Of a stretch of 40,718 nucleotides of DNA, positions 9,539 through 17,661 are shown piece after piece. Numbering within the stretch: position 1 is the stretch's first letter; every line of letters starts with the position of its first letter. The notes beneath the pieces were generated by a model. It did no database searches. It saw nothing but the letters and a program-made list of their open reading frames with translations, and was not told the DNA's origin. The stretch comes from Agathobacter sp. Its GTDB lineage: Bacteria > Bacillota > Clostridia > Lachnospirales > Lachnospiraceae. The position numbers and the translations under genes are program-made. The stretch is taken from the NCBI GenBank assembly GCA_022767075.1, contig JALEPP010000155.1, positions 1 to 40,718 of the forward strand, in the 5' to 3' direction.

Positions 9539-10114
9539 ATGGAACTGACTGAAATGCGTAAAAAACTAAAAAAGGCACTTACCAAAGAGCGCTATGAACA
9601 TACCAAAGGAGTAATGTATACTGCGGCAGCCCTTGCAATGGCTTATGAGTATGATATTCAAAAGGCCATGATTGCCGGACTTTTGCACGATTGCTGTAAA
9701 TGCATGTCTCCGGAGGAAAATATTTCGATTTGTGATGAGCATCATGTGTTGCTCACACAGGTAGAATATGACAATCCGGCTCTGATTCATGCAAAAGCCG
9801 GCTCTGTCTATGCACAGACCAATTACGGAATCAATGATCCTGAGATATTACATGCGATACGCGTACATACCACAGGAGAACCCGATATGTCGCTTTTAGA
9901 CAAGATTTTATTTGTGTCTGATTATATTGAGCCCGGAAGGGATAAAGCTGCAAATCTTACGGAAATCAGAAGGCTTGCTTTTTCGGATATCAATCAATGT
10001 GTTGCAAAAATTCTATATGACACCTTACACTTTTTGAATCAGAAAAAGGGTGTTATAGATCCACAGACATCCATCACCTATGAATATTATCAGCAATTTA
10101 TGGAGGTAAAATAG
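9539..10114 (+). CDS. yqeK: YqeK-type HD-domain diadenosine tetraphosphate hydrolase
   Basis: YqeK proteins hydrolyse Ap4A symmetrically to ADP using an HD-domain metal site. The 191-residue product shows the HD ligands: His of YEHTKGV, LLHDCC (His-Asp), HAKAGS, HTTGEPDMS, and KILFVSDYIEPGRD. The ATG at 9539 follows an AGGGTG site with 9 bases spacing; a GTG within that site is unlikely to be the start. It abuts rsfS directly (the stop is followed at once by ATG). Confidence 0.93.
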   Translation: MELTEMRKKLKKALTKERYEHTKGVMYTAAALAMAYEYDIQKAMIAGLLHDCCKCMSPEENISICDEHHVLLTQVEYDNPALIHAKAGSVYAQTNYGINDPEILHAIRVHTTGEPDMSLLDKILFVSDYIEPGRDKAANLTEIRRLAFSDINQCVAKILYDTLHFLNQKKGVIDPQTSITYEYYQQFMEVK

Positions 10115-10468
10115 ATGCAATCTTTAGAACAGGTGAAACTTATTGTAAAAGCATTAGAAGAGAAAAAAGCAGAGGATATTCGTATCATTGATATTCAGGG
10201 TGTCTCTTCCATTGCGGATTACTTTGTTATTGCAAATGGTTCCAATGAAAACCAGTTGAATGCCATGAAGGATTCTGTCGATGAAGAGATGTACAAAAAA
10301 GGAATTCATGCCCGTCAGATAGAAGGAAATGTCCATTCCTCATGGATTCTTATGGACTATCAGGACGTAGTTGTTCACATCTTTTCGGAGGAGGATCGTC
10401 ATTTCTATGACATCGAACGAATCTGGAAGGACGGAAAAGAGATTACTCCGGAGGAATTATCCTGCTAA
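10115..10468 (+). CDS. rsfS: Ribosomal silencing factor RsfS
   Basis: RsfS binds L14 and blocks subunit joining when nutrients run short. The 117-residue product has the conserved DIRIIDIQGVSSIADYFVIANGSNENQL and EGNVHSSWILMDYQDVVVHIF segments and ends in FYDIERIW. It is the last gene of the obgE-to-rsfS group and is followed by a terminator. Confidence 0.96.
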   Translation: MQSLEQVKLIVKALEEKKAEDIRIIDIQGVSSIADYFVIANGSNENQLNAMKDSVDEEMYKKGIHARQIEGNVHSSWILMDYQDVVVHIFSEEDRHFYDIERIWKDGKEITPEELSC

Positions 10469-10474
10469 AAGAAT

Positions 10475-10518
10475 AAAAGGTATCTGAAATACAATACTTG
10501 TAATCAGATACCTTTTTC
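10475..10518. terminator. Bidirectional rho-independent terminator between rsfS (+) and lexA (-)
   Basis: A 13-base perfect stem, AAAAGGTATCTGA at 10475-10487 with TCAGATACCTTTT at 10504-10516, encloses a 16-base loop. T-rich sequence lies beyond the stem on both strands. It can serve both convergent genes. Confidence 0.85.
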
Positions 10519-10565
10519 TTTTTATCTAGTTCTTTTTATTTTAATCATAAGAATCTCATCACCAG

Positions 10566-11180
10566 CTAAAAGAAACGGAAATTAGCAAATACCTTGCCTA
10601 AAATCTCACAGTTAGGAACAATGATGGGATCCATGGTATCATTTTCAGGCTGAAGACGAATATGGTCTCCCTCTTTGTAAAAGGTCTTAACGGTAGCTGA
10701 ATCATCAACCAACGCTACCACCATGTCTCCATTTCTGGCAGTATCCTGCTTCATTACCACAATCAAATCACCATCCAAAATACCGGCATTAATCATGCTT
10801 TCCCCTTTTACACGAAGCATAAAGGTGTCCTGATTCGGCATAAACTCCGCAGGAATAGGAAAGTAATTCTCAATATTCTCCACAGCTAAAATAGGTTCAC
10901 CGGCAGCGACACGACCAACAATTGGAACATTGACAACCTCACGTCTGGTTAAGTTAAAGTTATCATCAATAATCTCGATGGCACGAGGCTTCGTTGGATC
11001 TCGGTGAATATATCCGTTCTTCTCTAAGGTCTCAAGATGAGAGTGAACAGAGGATGTGGATTTTAAATTAACAGCCTCACAGATGTCACGAACGGTAGGT
11101 GGATACCCTTTATTTAAGATTTCCTGTTTCATGAAATCAAGAATTTCCTGTTGCTTTGCTGAGATTTTTCCGTATGCCAT
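10566..11180 (-). CDS. lexA: LexA repressor
   Basis: LexA represses DNA damage genes and cleaves itself when RecA is activated. The 204-residue protein has the winged helix DNA-binding domain (about 1-70, with ICEAVNLKSTSSVHSHLETLEKNG as the recognition region) and the cleavage site Ala-Gly in GRVAAGEP near residue 94. The catalytic Ser is in GESM and the catalytic Lys in DSATVKTFYK. The second of two close ATGs is chosen because GGAGGAG then has 6 bases of spacing. It diverges from a yneA-like gene across a region with three LexA boxes, so it should repress itself. Confidence 0.98.
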   Translation of the reverse strand: MAYGKISAKQQEILDFMKQEILNKGYPPTVRDICEAVNLKSTSSVHSHLETLEKNGYIHRDPTKPRAIEIIDDNFNLTRREVVNVPIVGRVAAGEPILAVENIENYFPIPAEFMPNQDTFMLRVKGESMINAGILDGDLIVVMKQDTARNGDMVVALVDDSATVKTFYKEGDHIRLQPENDTMDPIIVPNCEILGKVFANFRFF

Positions 11181-11250
11181 ATACATCTCCTCCAATATTT
11201 TCTTAACTATAGAGTAGCATAGGAATACAAAAAAAGCAAACATATATTCC

Positions 11251-11318
11251 GAAAATTTGTTCGATTTTTGTTGACAAACATTTGTTCGTATATTATATTA
11301 GTTACAGAACAAATGTTC
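11251..11318. promoter_or_regulatory. Three LexA (SOS) boxes between lexA and the yneA-like gene
   Basis: Three sites match the Gram-positive LexA pattern GAAC-N4-GTTC: GAAA-ATTT-GTTC at 11251-11262, AAAC-ATTT-GTTC at 11276-11287 and the perfect palindrome-type site GAAC-AAAT-GTTC at 11307-11318. Their centres are 25 and 31 bases apart. The middle one overlaps the plus-strand promoter. Confidence 0.88.
11271..11299 (+). promoter_or_regulatory. Promoter of the yneA-like gene
   Basis: TTGACA at 11271-11276 and TATATT at 11294-11299 are 17 bases apart. The middle LexA box lies inside the spacer and overlaps the edge of the -35 box, so bound LexA would block RNA polymerase. Confidence 0.82.
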
Positions 11319-11353
11319 TTTGTCGCAAGATTTCCCAGTCAGGAGGCTACAGA

Positions 11354-11728
11354 ATGAATACTACAACACAAAAGAGAAGAGGATACAGCAAACAAAATGC
11401 AAAACGTCGCGCTCAGGTTCGCAGACAAAAAGGGATCCTGCTACTGATTTCTTGTATGTTTTTTTGCAGTGTTGTAATTTTGGGGACAACCATTTCTGCA
11501 AAGGCTGACACCAAGGATGATGTTCCTGAATATACCTACTATAAGACAATCGAGATTCAGGATGGTGACTCTCTGTGGTCAATCGCATCTGTGTACGCGC
11601 CACAAAATCATCAGGATACCAGATCCTATATAAAAGAGGTATGTGCCCTAAATCATATTTCTGAGAACCAGATGCTTCATGAAGGGGCAACCATCACGGT
11701 ACCATATCAATCTGCGCTGCGGCATTAA
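11354..11728 (+). CDS. yneA: YneA-like LysM protein, SOS-controlled cell division inhibitor
   Basis: The 124-residue product has a very basic start, one membrane segment (about 27-47) and an extracytoplasmic LysM domain (about 65-117, IQDGDSLWSIASVYAP to ITVPYQ) that should bind peptidoglycan. YneA of Bacillus subtilis has this build, is divergent from lexA, and stops division during the SOS response. The match rests on architecture, position and the LexA boxes rather than close sequence similarity. The ATG at 11354 follows AGGAGG. Confidence 0.82.
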   Translation: MNTTTQKRRGYSKQNAKRRAQVRRQKGILLLISCMFFCSVVILGTTISAKADTKDDVPEYTYYKTIEIQDGDSLWSIASVYAPQNHQDTRSYIKEVCALNHISENQMLHEGATITVPYQSALRH

Positions 11729-11749
11729 TTCTTAATACTTTGGAAAAGA

Positions 11750-11778
11750 TTGAATTTATGTCCTTTTTTCGGTATAAT
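11750..11778 (+). promoter_or_regulatory. Sigma-A-type promoter of the acyltransferase gene
   Basis: TTGAAT (11750-11755) and a perfect TATAAT (11773-11778) are 17 bases apart. Its position also rules out translation starting at the upstream in-frame codon at 11750. Confidence 0.82.
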
Positions 11779-11797
11779 AGCACTCAGGAGTGAGATT

Positions 11798-12532
11798 ATG
11801 CTAAAACTATTATACGTTATTATAGCCAATCTTCATCGTGCACCATATATGATTCCAAGCATGCGTTATCGGGCGGATCATCCGGAGAAGTACAGTGAAG
11901 AACAGAGATATTCACTTGCTCATCATGTGATTTATCTCATGAATAAGACAGGAAAAATTACAACCAAGGCCTATGGCGTGGAGAATCTTCCAAAGGATTC
12001 CGGATACATTATGTATCCCAATCACCAGGGCAAATACGATTTACTGGGGATTGTGTATACCCATCCATTGCCTTGTTCCTTTGTAATGGATAAGAAAAAA
12101 TCAAATACCATTCTGGTTCGGGAATTTGTAGATTTGGTTCAAGGAAAGCGACTGGAAAAGGATAATCCAAGACAGGGCATTCACATCATCAATGATGTAG
12201 CCAAAGAGGTTCAGGCCGGGAAAAGATATGTTTTATTCCCGGAAGGCGGTTATGAGTTTAATAATCGCAATAAAGTATGCGATTTCAAAGCTGGTAGCTT
12301 CAAAATCGCATTAAAATCCAAGGCACCCATTGTACCGATTGCACTGATTGACTCTTATAAGGTATTTAACAGCTTTCATTTCGGTCCAATTACAACTTAT
12401 GTGTACTATTTGAATCCAATTCCTTACGAGGAATATAAGGATTTAAATACCAAAGAGCTGGCAGCCTTGGTGAAGGGCAGAATTCAGGATCGGATTGATG
12501 CCTTCTTTGACGGACAGATTGAAAATGCTTAG
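11798..12532 (+). CDS. plsC: 1-acyl-sn-glycerol-3-phosphate acyltransferase family protein
   Basis: PlsC-type enzymes add the second acyl chain to lysophosphatidic acid at the membrane. The 244-residue product carries the acyltransferase motifs NHQGKYD (the HX4D catalytic motif), LFPEGGYEF for phosphate binding, and a later VPIALIDSYKV. The N-terminus is weakly hydrophobic (LKLLYVIIANL). The ATG has AGGAGTGAG upstream and the gene has its own promoter. It is convergent with the recombinase gene. The exact acyl acceptor is not shown by sequence. Confidence 0.88.
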   Translation: MLKLLYVIIANLHRAPYMIPSMRYRADHPEKYSEEQRYSLAHHVIYLMNKTGKITTKAYGVENLPKDSGYIMYPNHQGKYDLLGIVYTHPLPCSFVMDKKKSNTILVREFVDLVQGKRLEKDNPRQGIHIINDVAKEVQAGKRYVLFPEGGYEFNNRNKVCDFKAGSFKIALKSKAPIVPIALIDSYKVFNSFHFGPITTYVYYLNPIPYEEYKDLNTKELAALVKGRIQDRIDAFFDGQIENA

Positions 12533-12570
12533 AGAAATTCCCATTGGTTCGGTATTATTTTTCTCTAAGC
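12527..12570. other. Inverted repeat spanning the two convergent gene ends
   Basis: GCTTAGAGAAA at 12527-12537 is the exact reverse complement of TTTCTCTAAGC at 12560-12570, an 11-base stem with a 22-base loop. It includes both stop codons. There is no clear T-run, so a terminator role is only possible. Confidence 0.45.
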
Positions 12571-13607
12571 TTCACATATTGGGCGGCCTCCCTTCGACGA
12601 TCGTCCTCAATAGCAGCGTAGTGCTTCCTGGTGGTGTTGACATCTTTATGTCCCAGGACGTCTGCAACTAAATAGATATCGCCAGTTTCTCGGTAAAGAT
12701 TGGTTCCGTAGGTACTTCTCAATTTATGGGGAGTAATATTCTTCACATTCGTTACCAGGCTGGCGTATTTTTTTACCAGATTTTCAACAGCCCGAACTGT
12801 AATACGGCGATTCTGAAGAGAGAGGAAGAGGGCGTTTTCATGGCCTGCTTTTGGAGTGACAAGCTGTCTTTCCTCCAGATATTCATCCAGAGAATCTCGT
12901 ACCTCCTGGGAGAAATATACCATAACCTCAGCTCCGCCTTTGCGGTGAATCTTAATTCCGTTATTTTTAAAGTCCACATCGTTTAAATCAAGTCCCACAC
13001 ACTCAGATACTCGGATACCGGTCCCCAGGAGAAGCATTAGAAGGGCCATATCGCGCTTTTTGGTCTTTTCATGGAAGGTACGTTGCCTGTCGGATAGTTT
13101 TTCCCCTGATTCCGTCTGATTGAGCATCATAAGTACCTCATCGGAATCCAAGCGCACAATATTTTTATCGTGAATCTTAGGCATGTCAACCTTGAAGGCC
13201 GGATTGGTCTCAATAAATTCATTTTTGTAGAAGAAGTTGTAGAAGGTACGCAGACAGGCAAGCTTGCGCTTTAATCCACGTTCATCATTGGCATGAGCCA
13301 CACCATCTTTTTCGTATAATTTCAGGTAAAAAAGGTATTCCTGAATATCCAATGGGGTAATCTGATCTAATACCGCAATAGGAAAATCAACCACCTCCAC
13401 ATTTTTAAAGCTTGGATTTGTGTCCTTCAAATAGTGAAAGAAGGTGGTCAAATCATAGGCATAAGCAATGCGGGTGCGAGAGGAGGTCGTAGGCTCAATT
13501 CCTATAAAAAACTGCTTGCAAAACCGAGGCAACTTCCCTAATAATTCTCGAAGCTTTAATTCATTTTTGATATTTACATTTTCGTAATAAGCTTTTTCTT
13601 TTTCCAT
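12555..13607 (-). CDS. Tyrosine recombinase, XerS-like
   Basis: The 350-residue protein has an N-terminal SAM-like DNA-binding domain (about 30-130) and a C-terminal catalytic domain with all expected residues: Arg199 in GTGIRVSE, Lys223 in HRKGGAEV, His294 and Arg297 in HKLRSTYG, His320 in LGHKD and Tyr330 in TRKHYAA. Its length and style are closer to XerS-like single recombinases than to 300-residue XerC/XerD. No phage or transposon genes are nearby, so chromosome dimer resolution or another housekeeping role is more likely than mobility. It lies 6 bases after the thiolase gene. Confidence 0.85.
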   Translation of the reverse strand: MEKEKAYYENVNIKNELKLRELLGKLPRFCKQFFIGIEPTTSSRTRIAYAYDLTTFFHYLKDTNPSFKNVEVVDFPIAVLDQITPLDIQEYLFYLKLYEKDGVAHANDERGLKRKLACLRTFYNFFYKNEFIETNPAFKVDMPKIHDKNIVRLDSDEVLMMLNQTESGEKLSDRQRTFHEKTKKRDMALLMLLLGTGIRVSECVGLDLNDVDFKNNGIKIHRKGGAEVMVYFSQEVRDSLDEYLEERQLVTPKAGHENALFLSLQNRRITVRAVENLVKKYASLVTNVKNITPHKLRSTYGTNLYRETGDIYLVADVLGHKDVNTTRKHYAAIEDDRRREAAQYVKLREK

Positions 13608-13613
13608 TTCACG

Positions 13614-14387
13614 TTATTCCTTGCTGATTATCCCATTATTGGTATTGGGATTATGATTCTTTTCATTGACAGGTACCCACTCAGGAAAATGTCCATCACA
13701 GATACTGTGAAAAATGCGTTTTTTAAATTCAGGATTCTCTTTATGCAATTGTTCAATATATTCACGAACAAAGGCTCGCTTGGAGTTCCCGTTGGATGGA
13801 CAGGGATTCTTCACGATGGGAAGTTCATATTTGTTGGAAAATCCAATCACTTCTGATTCGTTGAGGTAAATCATAGGTCGAATAAGCTTCAATCCGGAGA
13901 TGCTAAGGTGCGTAACAGGAGAGAAGCAGTTCAATTGTCCTTCAAACAGAAGAGAAAGGAAAAAGGTCTCAATGGCGTCATCCTTGTGATGTCCATATGC
14001 AATGGTGTTGCACCCAAGGGACTTGGCATAGTCGTTTAAAGCCCCTTTTCGAAGCTTTGCACACAAATAGCAGGGTGAAATCTTATCCGGATCATGAAAT
14101 GCCGCCTTGGATATCTCAGTATGAACCACATGATAAGGAACGTCCAGCTTTTTACACAAATCAGAGAGTGGTTCGGTATCAAAGCCCTCCGGGAAACCCA
14201 AATCTACTGTTATAGCCACTAATTCAAATGGATGGGGATAATAACCTCGGATATGACTGAGCGCATATAATAATGCAATGGAATCTTTGCCTCCGGATAA
14301 GCCTACCGCAATTTTGTCTCCAGGAGCTATCATGTCATATTGAAAAAGTGCACGTCGGACACGGCTACATAACTTTTCTAATTTCAT
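13614..14387 (-). CDS. TtcA/TilS-type PP-loop tRNA thiolation enzyme
   Basis: The 257-residue protein has the ATP pyrophosphatase loop VGLSGGKDS, the CYLC pair (CxxC) characteristic of TtcA-like enzymes, AYGHHKDDAIETF and a later NPCPSNG cysteine. These features suggest 2-thiolation of a tRNA base, probably cytidine 32, with an iron-sulfur cluster; the exact target cannot be read from sequence. ATG at 14387 is given as the start. A TTG at 14399, closer to an AAAGGA site, would add four residues and is a real alternative. Confidence 0.85.
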   Translation of the reverse strand: MKLEKLCSRVRRALFQYDMIAPGDKIAVGLSGGKDSIALLYALSHIRGYYPHPFELVAITVDLGFPEGFDTEPLSDLCKKLDVPYHVVHTEISKAAFHDPDKISPCYLCAKLRKGALNDYAKSLGCNTIAYGHHKDDAIETFFLSLLFEGQLNCFSPVTHLSISGLKLIRPMIYLNESEVIGFSNKYELPIVKNPCPSNGNSKRAFVREYIEQLHKENPEFKKRIFHSICDGHFPEWVPVNEKNHNPNTNNGIISKE

Positions 14388-14562
14388 ATGTGAAAACAAT
14401 CATTCCTTTCAAAAATATCTAATTAAACACTGATTTTTTATCATTTCATTCCAATGGAAAGAGTAATCAGTTAATATAATAGTAACTTGTTTTTGGTAAT
14501 ATTACAAGAGCTATTTATTCACAAAACACAAGTTTAACGAATAATTCAACAGGTAAAATAGA

Positions 14563-14624
14563 AGAACCAAGCCAATAAACGTATATTTAGGTCTTATAAG
14601 CCCTTTTGGTTATTGGATTGGTTC
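14563..14624 (-). terminator. Probable terminator hairpin after the cytidylate-kinase-like gene
   Basis: AGAACCAAGCCAATAA (14563-14578) pairs with TTATTGGATTGGTTCT (14609-14624) over 16 bases with one mismatch. The 30-base loop contains the palindrome CTTATAAG. Reading on the minus strand, the hairpin is followed by TCTATTTTACC, a weak T-rich tail. The rest of the gap up to the thiolase start (14388-14562) shows only AT-rich sequence and a GTAATATTAC palindrome at 14496-14505. Confidence 0.55.
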
Positions 14625-14632
14625 TAATATCG

Positions 14633-15262
14633 TTATTTGGAAGCATTCATAAGCTCTCTAAACTTAAGAATCATATCGACGCATTGATCAATGGATAATT
14701 TGCTTGTGTTTAAGCACAAATCATAACTCTGGGAATCTCCCCAACGTTTGCTGGTATAATAATTATAATAGCTGGAACGCTGTTTATCCTTTTTATTGAT
14801 CATATCCCTGGCTTTTGATTCCGTAATGTTGAATTGCTGACAGCAGGACTTGATGCGGTCGTCAATATCAGAGTGAATAAAAACATTAATAACTTTATCA
14901 TGATTAGCCAGTGCGTAGTCTGCACAGCGACCTACAATGACACAGGATTCCTGATCTGCGATTTTCTTGATGGTATCAAACTGAGCCAGAAATACTTTAT
15001 GATTCAGTGGCATATCCAAAAACGGTGCTGAAGTATAACTGCCGGCCGAATAAGTATCCATCACAAGAGAATACAAAAAACTGTTTGTAGGACGTTCATC
15101 GTGATTTTCGAATATTTCTTCGCAAAACCCGGATTCCTTTGCAGCCTTCTGTAATAATTCCTTATCATATACCTGAATTCCCAGACGTTTTGCCAATTCT
15201 TCCGCTACACGTTTTCCTCCGCTACAAAACTGTCGACCAATGGTATAAATTTCGTTTGCCAT
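14633..15262 (-). CDS. Cytidylate kinase-like family protein
   Basis: A 209-residue P-loop nucleotide kinase-like protein. The N-terminus IGRQFCSGGKRVAEELAKRLGIQVYDKELL is the hallmark of the cytidylate-kinase-like family (PF13189), where the loop reads GRxxGSGG; here one Gly is Cys (FCSGGK). Further features are VGRCADYAL, an arginine-rich lid-like helix and YDLCLNTSKL near the C-terminus. It differs from true Cmk and its substrate is unknown. It lies 62 bases downstream of rluD and is followed by a hairpin. Confidence 0.85.
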   Translation of the reverse strand: MANEIYTIGRQFCSGGKRVAEELAKRLGIQVYDKELLQKAAKESGFCEEIFENHDERPTNSFLYSLVMDTYSAGSYTSAPFLDMPLNHKVFLAQFDTIKKIADQESCVIVGRCADYALANHDKVINVFIHSDIDDRIKSCCQQFNITESKARDMINKKDKQRSSYYNYYTSKRWGDSQSYDLCLNTSKLSIDQCVDMILKFRELMNASK

Positions 15263-15324
15263 ATTGTAATCCTCCCAAATTGTATAGACTAAGATGCCGT
15301 TTTTCTTATCTTTATTTTACAATT

Positions 15325-16239
15325 TTACTGTAGTTGTTGCAATAGTTTCACAAAATATTCCGGCAACGGAGCTTCAAATTCCTTGTATTCCCCTGTTTTT
15401 GGATGCACAAAACCAATGTTTTTCGCATGTAAGGTCTGTCCCTGAAGCTGTTTGAACCTGGAATTTTTGCCATTGTACAATTCATCCCCCAAAAGCGGAT
15501 GTCCAATGCTTGACATATGGACACGAATCTGATGGGTTCGCCCTGTCTCCAGCTTAAATTGTACATAGGTGAAGCCGTTTAGATAAGCCAAAACCTTATA
15601 ATGAGTTATGGCCGGTTTTCCGTTTTTCTCATTGATAGCCATCTTCTTTCGATCAATGGGATGTCTTCCAATAGGACCTTCAATGGTACCTTCCGCTTCC
15701 GGCAAGGTGCCGATTACAATCCCTTCATAAATACGATTACAGCTATGCTCTTTTATCTGCTTTGCAATGGACACGTGGCTCTCGTCATTTTTGCATACAA
15801 TAAGGGAACCGGTGGTATCCCGATCGATTCTATGAACGATTCCCGGCCGAATAACCCCATTAATACCGGATAAGGACTCTTTGCAATGGTACATAATGGC
15901 ATTTACAAGGGTACCACTGCTATGTCCTGCGGATGGATGAACCACCATACCTTTTGGTTTATTGACGATTAATACATCATCATCCTCATAGAGAATATCT
16001 AACGGAATATCCTCCGGCAAAATACTGCTTTCTTCACTGTCCGGAAAGGTTATGGATACGATATCGTCAAAGGAAAGAGTATAATTGGCTTTCACCGGAG
16101 CATCGTTGACCAGAACCTGCTGATTTTTGATCAATTTCTGAAAGAAGGATCTGGAATAAGAGGGTTTTATCATTGCAAGATATTTATCGATTCGACACTC
16201 TTCTGCTATATCATCAATCTGAAAGGTCTCTGTAACCAT
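15325..16239 (-). CDS. rluD: RluD-family pseudouridine synthase
   Basis: The 304-residue protein has an N-terminal S4 RNA-binding domain (about 14-80) and a pseudouridine synthase domain with the catalytic aspartate in HRIDRDTTG near residue 140. It corresponds to YlyB of B. subtilis, next to lspA, and probably modifies 23S rRNA. GAGG lies upstream of the ATG and overlaps the last codons of lspA (3 bases between the genes), so the two are likely translationally coupled. Confidence 0.92.
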   Translation of the reverse strand: MVTETFQIDDIAEECRIDKYLAMIKPSYSRSFFQKLIKNQQVLVNDAPVKANYTLSFDDIVSITFPDSEESSILPEDIPLDILYEDDDVLIVNKPKGMVVHPSAGHSSGTLVNAIMYHCKESLSGINGVIRPGIVHRIDRDTTGSLIVCKNDESHVSIAKQIKEHSCNRIYEGIVIGTLPEAEGTIEGPIGRHPIDRKKMAINEKNGKPAITHYKVLAYLNGFTYVQFKLETGRTHQIRVHMSSIGHPLLGDELYNGKNSRFKQLQGQTLHAKNIGFVHPKTGEYKEFEAPLPEYFVKLLQQLQ

Positions 16240-16242
16240 AGC

Positions 16243-16824
16243 TTAAACCTCTTTTGCAAAAATCCTTGCAAAATCCTCTTCCTTATAATAGAAAACTCCC
16301 ATTATAACAAAGAAAACTGCAGCAACCGTCACATAAATATCTGCAACATTAAAAATAGGAAACTGAATAAGTGAAAAATACAAAAAGTCAATCACATAAT
16401 GATTGACCATTCGATCAATGAGATTTCCTATTGCTCCGGCAACAAAAAGGGCCGCAATCACATTTAAAGCACGATATCTTTTGCCTGTAGGAATACAAAG
16501 AAACAGGTAAATGATAAGTCCTGTGATAATAATGGTAAAAATATAGAAAAATCCCATCTTCCAGGCTAAAAAGCTCTCCGGATGTTCTGTAAAATAGGAT
16601 AGCTTAAAAATCCTCTGAAATATAGTGATTGGGTCCATACTAAAGGCTGCACTCTGGTTTTCCAAATAGCGAAATTCAAAGACACCCGGAATCAGCACAA
16701 ATGGTTCCTTCATAAAAACTGCTTTGGCAAGGTATTTGGTTGCCTGGTCTAACAATATTAAAAATATAGTGAACAATCCAAAAAAGATGGTATTTTTTTT
16801 GCTGTTTTTGATTCTTGATTTCAT
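16243..16824 (-). CDS. lspA: Lipoprotein signal peptidase (signal peptidase II)
   Basis: LspA cuts the signal peptide of lipoproteins after lipid attachment. The 193-residue protein shows four hydrophobic segments and both aspartate motifs: GAIGNLIDRM and FNVADIYVTVA. It is somewhat longer than the usual 150-165 residues, with extra sequence between the first and second membrane segments (about 45-85). The ribosome binding site is weak. The lipoprotein carboxypeptidase in this same window would be a substrate. Confidence 0.93.
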   Translation of the reverse strand: MKSRIKNSKKNTIFFGLFTIFLILLDQATKYLAKAVFMKEPFVLIPGVFEFRYLENQSAAFSMDPITIFQRIFKLSYFTEHPESFLAWKMGFFYIFTIIITGLIIYLFLCIPTGKRYRALNVIAALFVAGAIGNLIDRMVNHYVIDFLYFSLIQFPIFNVADIYVTVAAVFFVIMGVFYYKEEDFARIFAKEV

Positions 16825-16867
16825 GATTTCTTTTATCTTTCTTTTCTTATACTTTATTTTTTACTAT

Positions 16868-17620
16868 TTAAGCAAAAAAGTCAAAGGATACACGAAGCTT
16901 TCCCTTTTTGTTCTCTGAAAAATCTGACCGAAGCCGAAAACGTCCCTTTTGTCTTACGGAGATCAAATCACCATCTTTACAATGATAATTGCAATCGGTA
17001 ACGGATTTGCCGTTAACAAACACCTTCTCCTGCAAAAACTGCTCACTGGCCTGTGAACGTGAAAAATGATAGGCTTTTGCGATAATACAGTCCAACCGAT
17101 TGGATGCAATCACATCGTGAACGGTCTCATAGGTAATGTGAGAAGAAAGCTCAGAGGTATCCTCTACTTCTTCCACAGTGACACAGGTGTTTCGAACCTT
17201 CAACAGATTTTCCTGAATAAAGGAACACAAATGATCCTGTACAAACAGATAAAAAGCATTGTCCTGCTGGAACAAATCCCCCATGGTGCAGCGCTCAATT
17301 CCAAGATGCATCAACGCACCTAGGACATCTCTGTGCTGCAATTTTTCTGCAAACTTCGGATACTTGGGACTGATTTTTAAGCACACAATGGGATAGGTCC
17401 ATTCATAGCAAAGAGCATCAGGGATAAATGCAACCATCTGACGCTCTGCCAATTCGTATCCCCCAAAGCTTTCACTTTTTGTTGAAAAGGTGTGCTTGTT
17501 GGACTCATATATATTTCGTTCATTCAAATTAAGGAAATCGCTAAACAAAACGATTTCCTTGTGATAAGACTGCATAGACAAATCATGTAAGCGTTTCTTA
17601 CATAATTCTTCTTCTTTCAT
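16868..17620 (-). CDS. ylmH: YlmH-type S4-domain RNA-binding protein
   Basis: The 250-residue protein ends in an S4 domain (about 175-245, LDCIIAKAYHFSRSQASEQFLQEKVFVNGKSV). The front part matches YlmH of the division cluster (DFLNLNERNIYE; ERQMVAFIPD). YlmH-like proteins have been linked to rescue of stalled ribosomes in Firmicutes. It lies between sepF and lspA, as in Bacillus except that ylmG, divIVA and ileS are missing here. AAAGGA precedes the start. Confidence 0.9.
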   Translation of the reverse strand: MKEEELCKKRLHDLSMQSYHKEIVLFSDFLNLNERNIYESNKHTFSTKSESFGGYELAERQMVAFIPDALCYEWTYPIVCLKISPKYPKFAEKLQHRDVLGALMHLGIERCTMGDLFQQDNAFYLFVQDHLCSFIQENLLKVRNTCVTVEEVEDTSELSSHITYETVHDVIASNRLDCIIAKAYHFSRSQASEQFLQEKVFVNGKSVTDCNYHCKDGDLISVRQKGRFRLRSDFSENKKGKLRVSFDFFA

Positions 17621-17661
17621 AAATTCATTCCTTTGCTAAGATTTCTTCTATATCAGAGATC

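Noticed and set aside
12555-13607. Phage or integrative element integrase
   Set aside because: No phage, relaxase or cargo genes and no tRNA or attachment repeats are nearby; the flanks are housekeeping genes.
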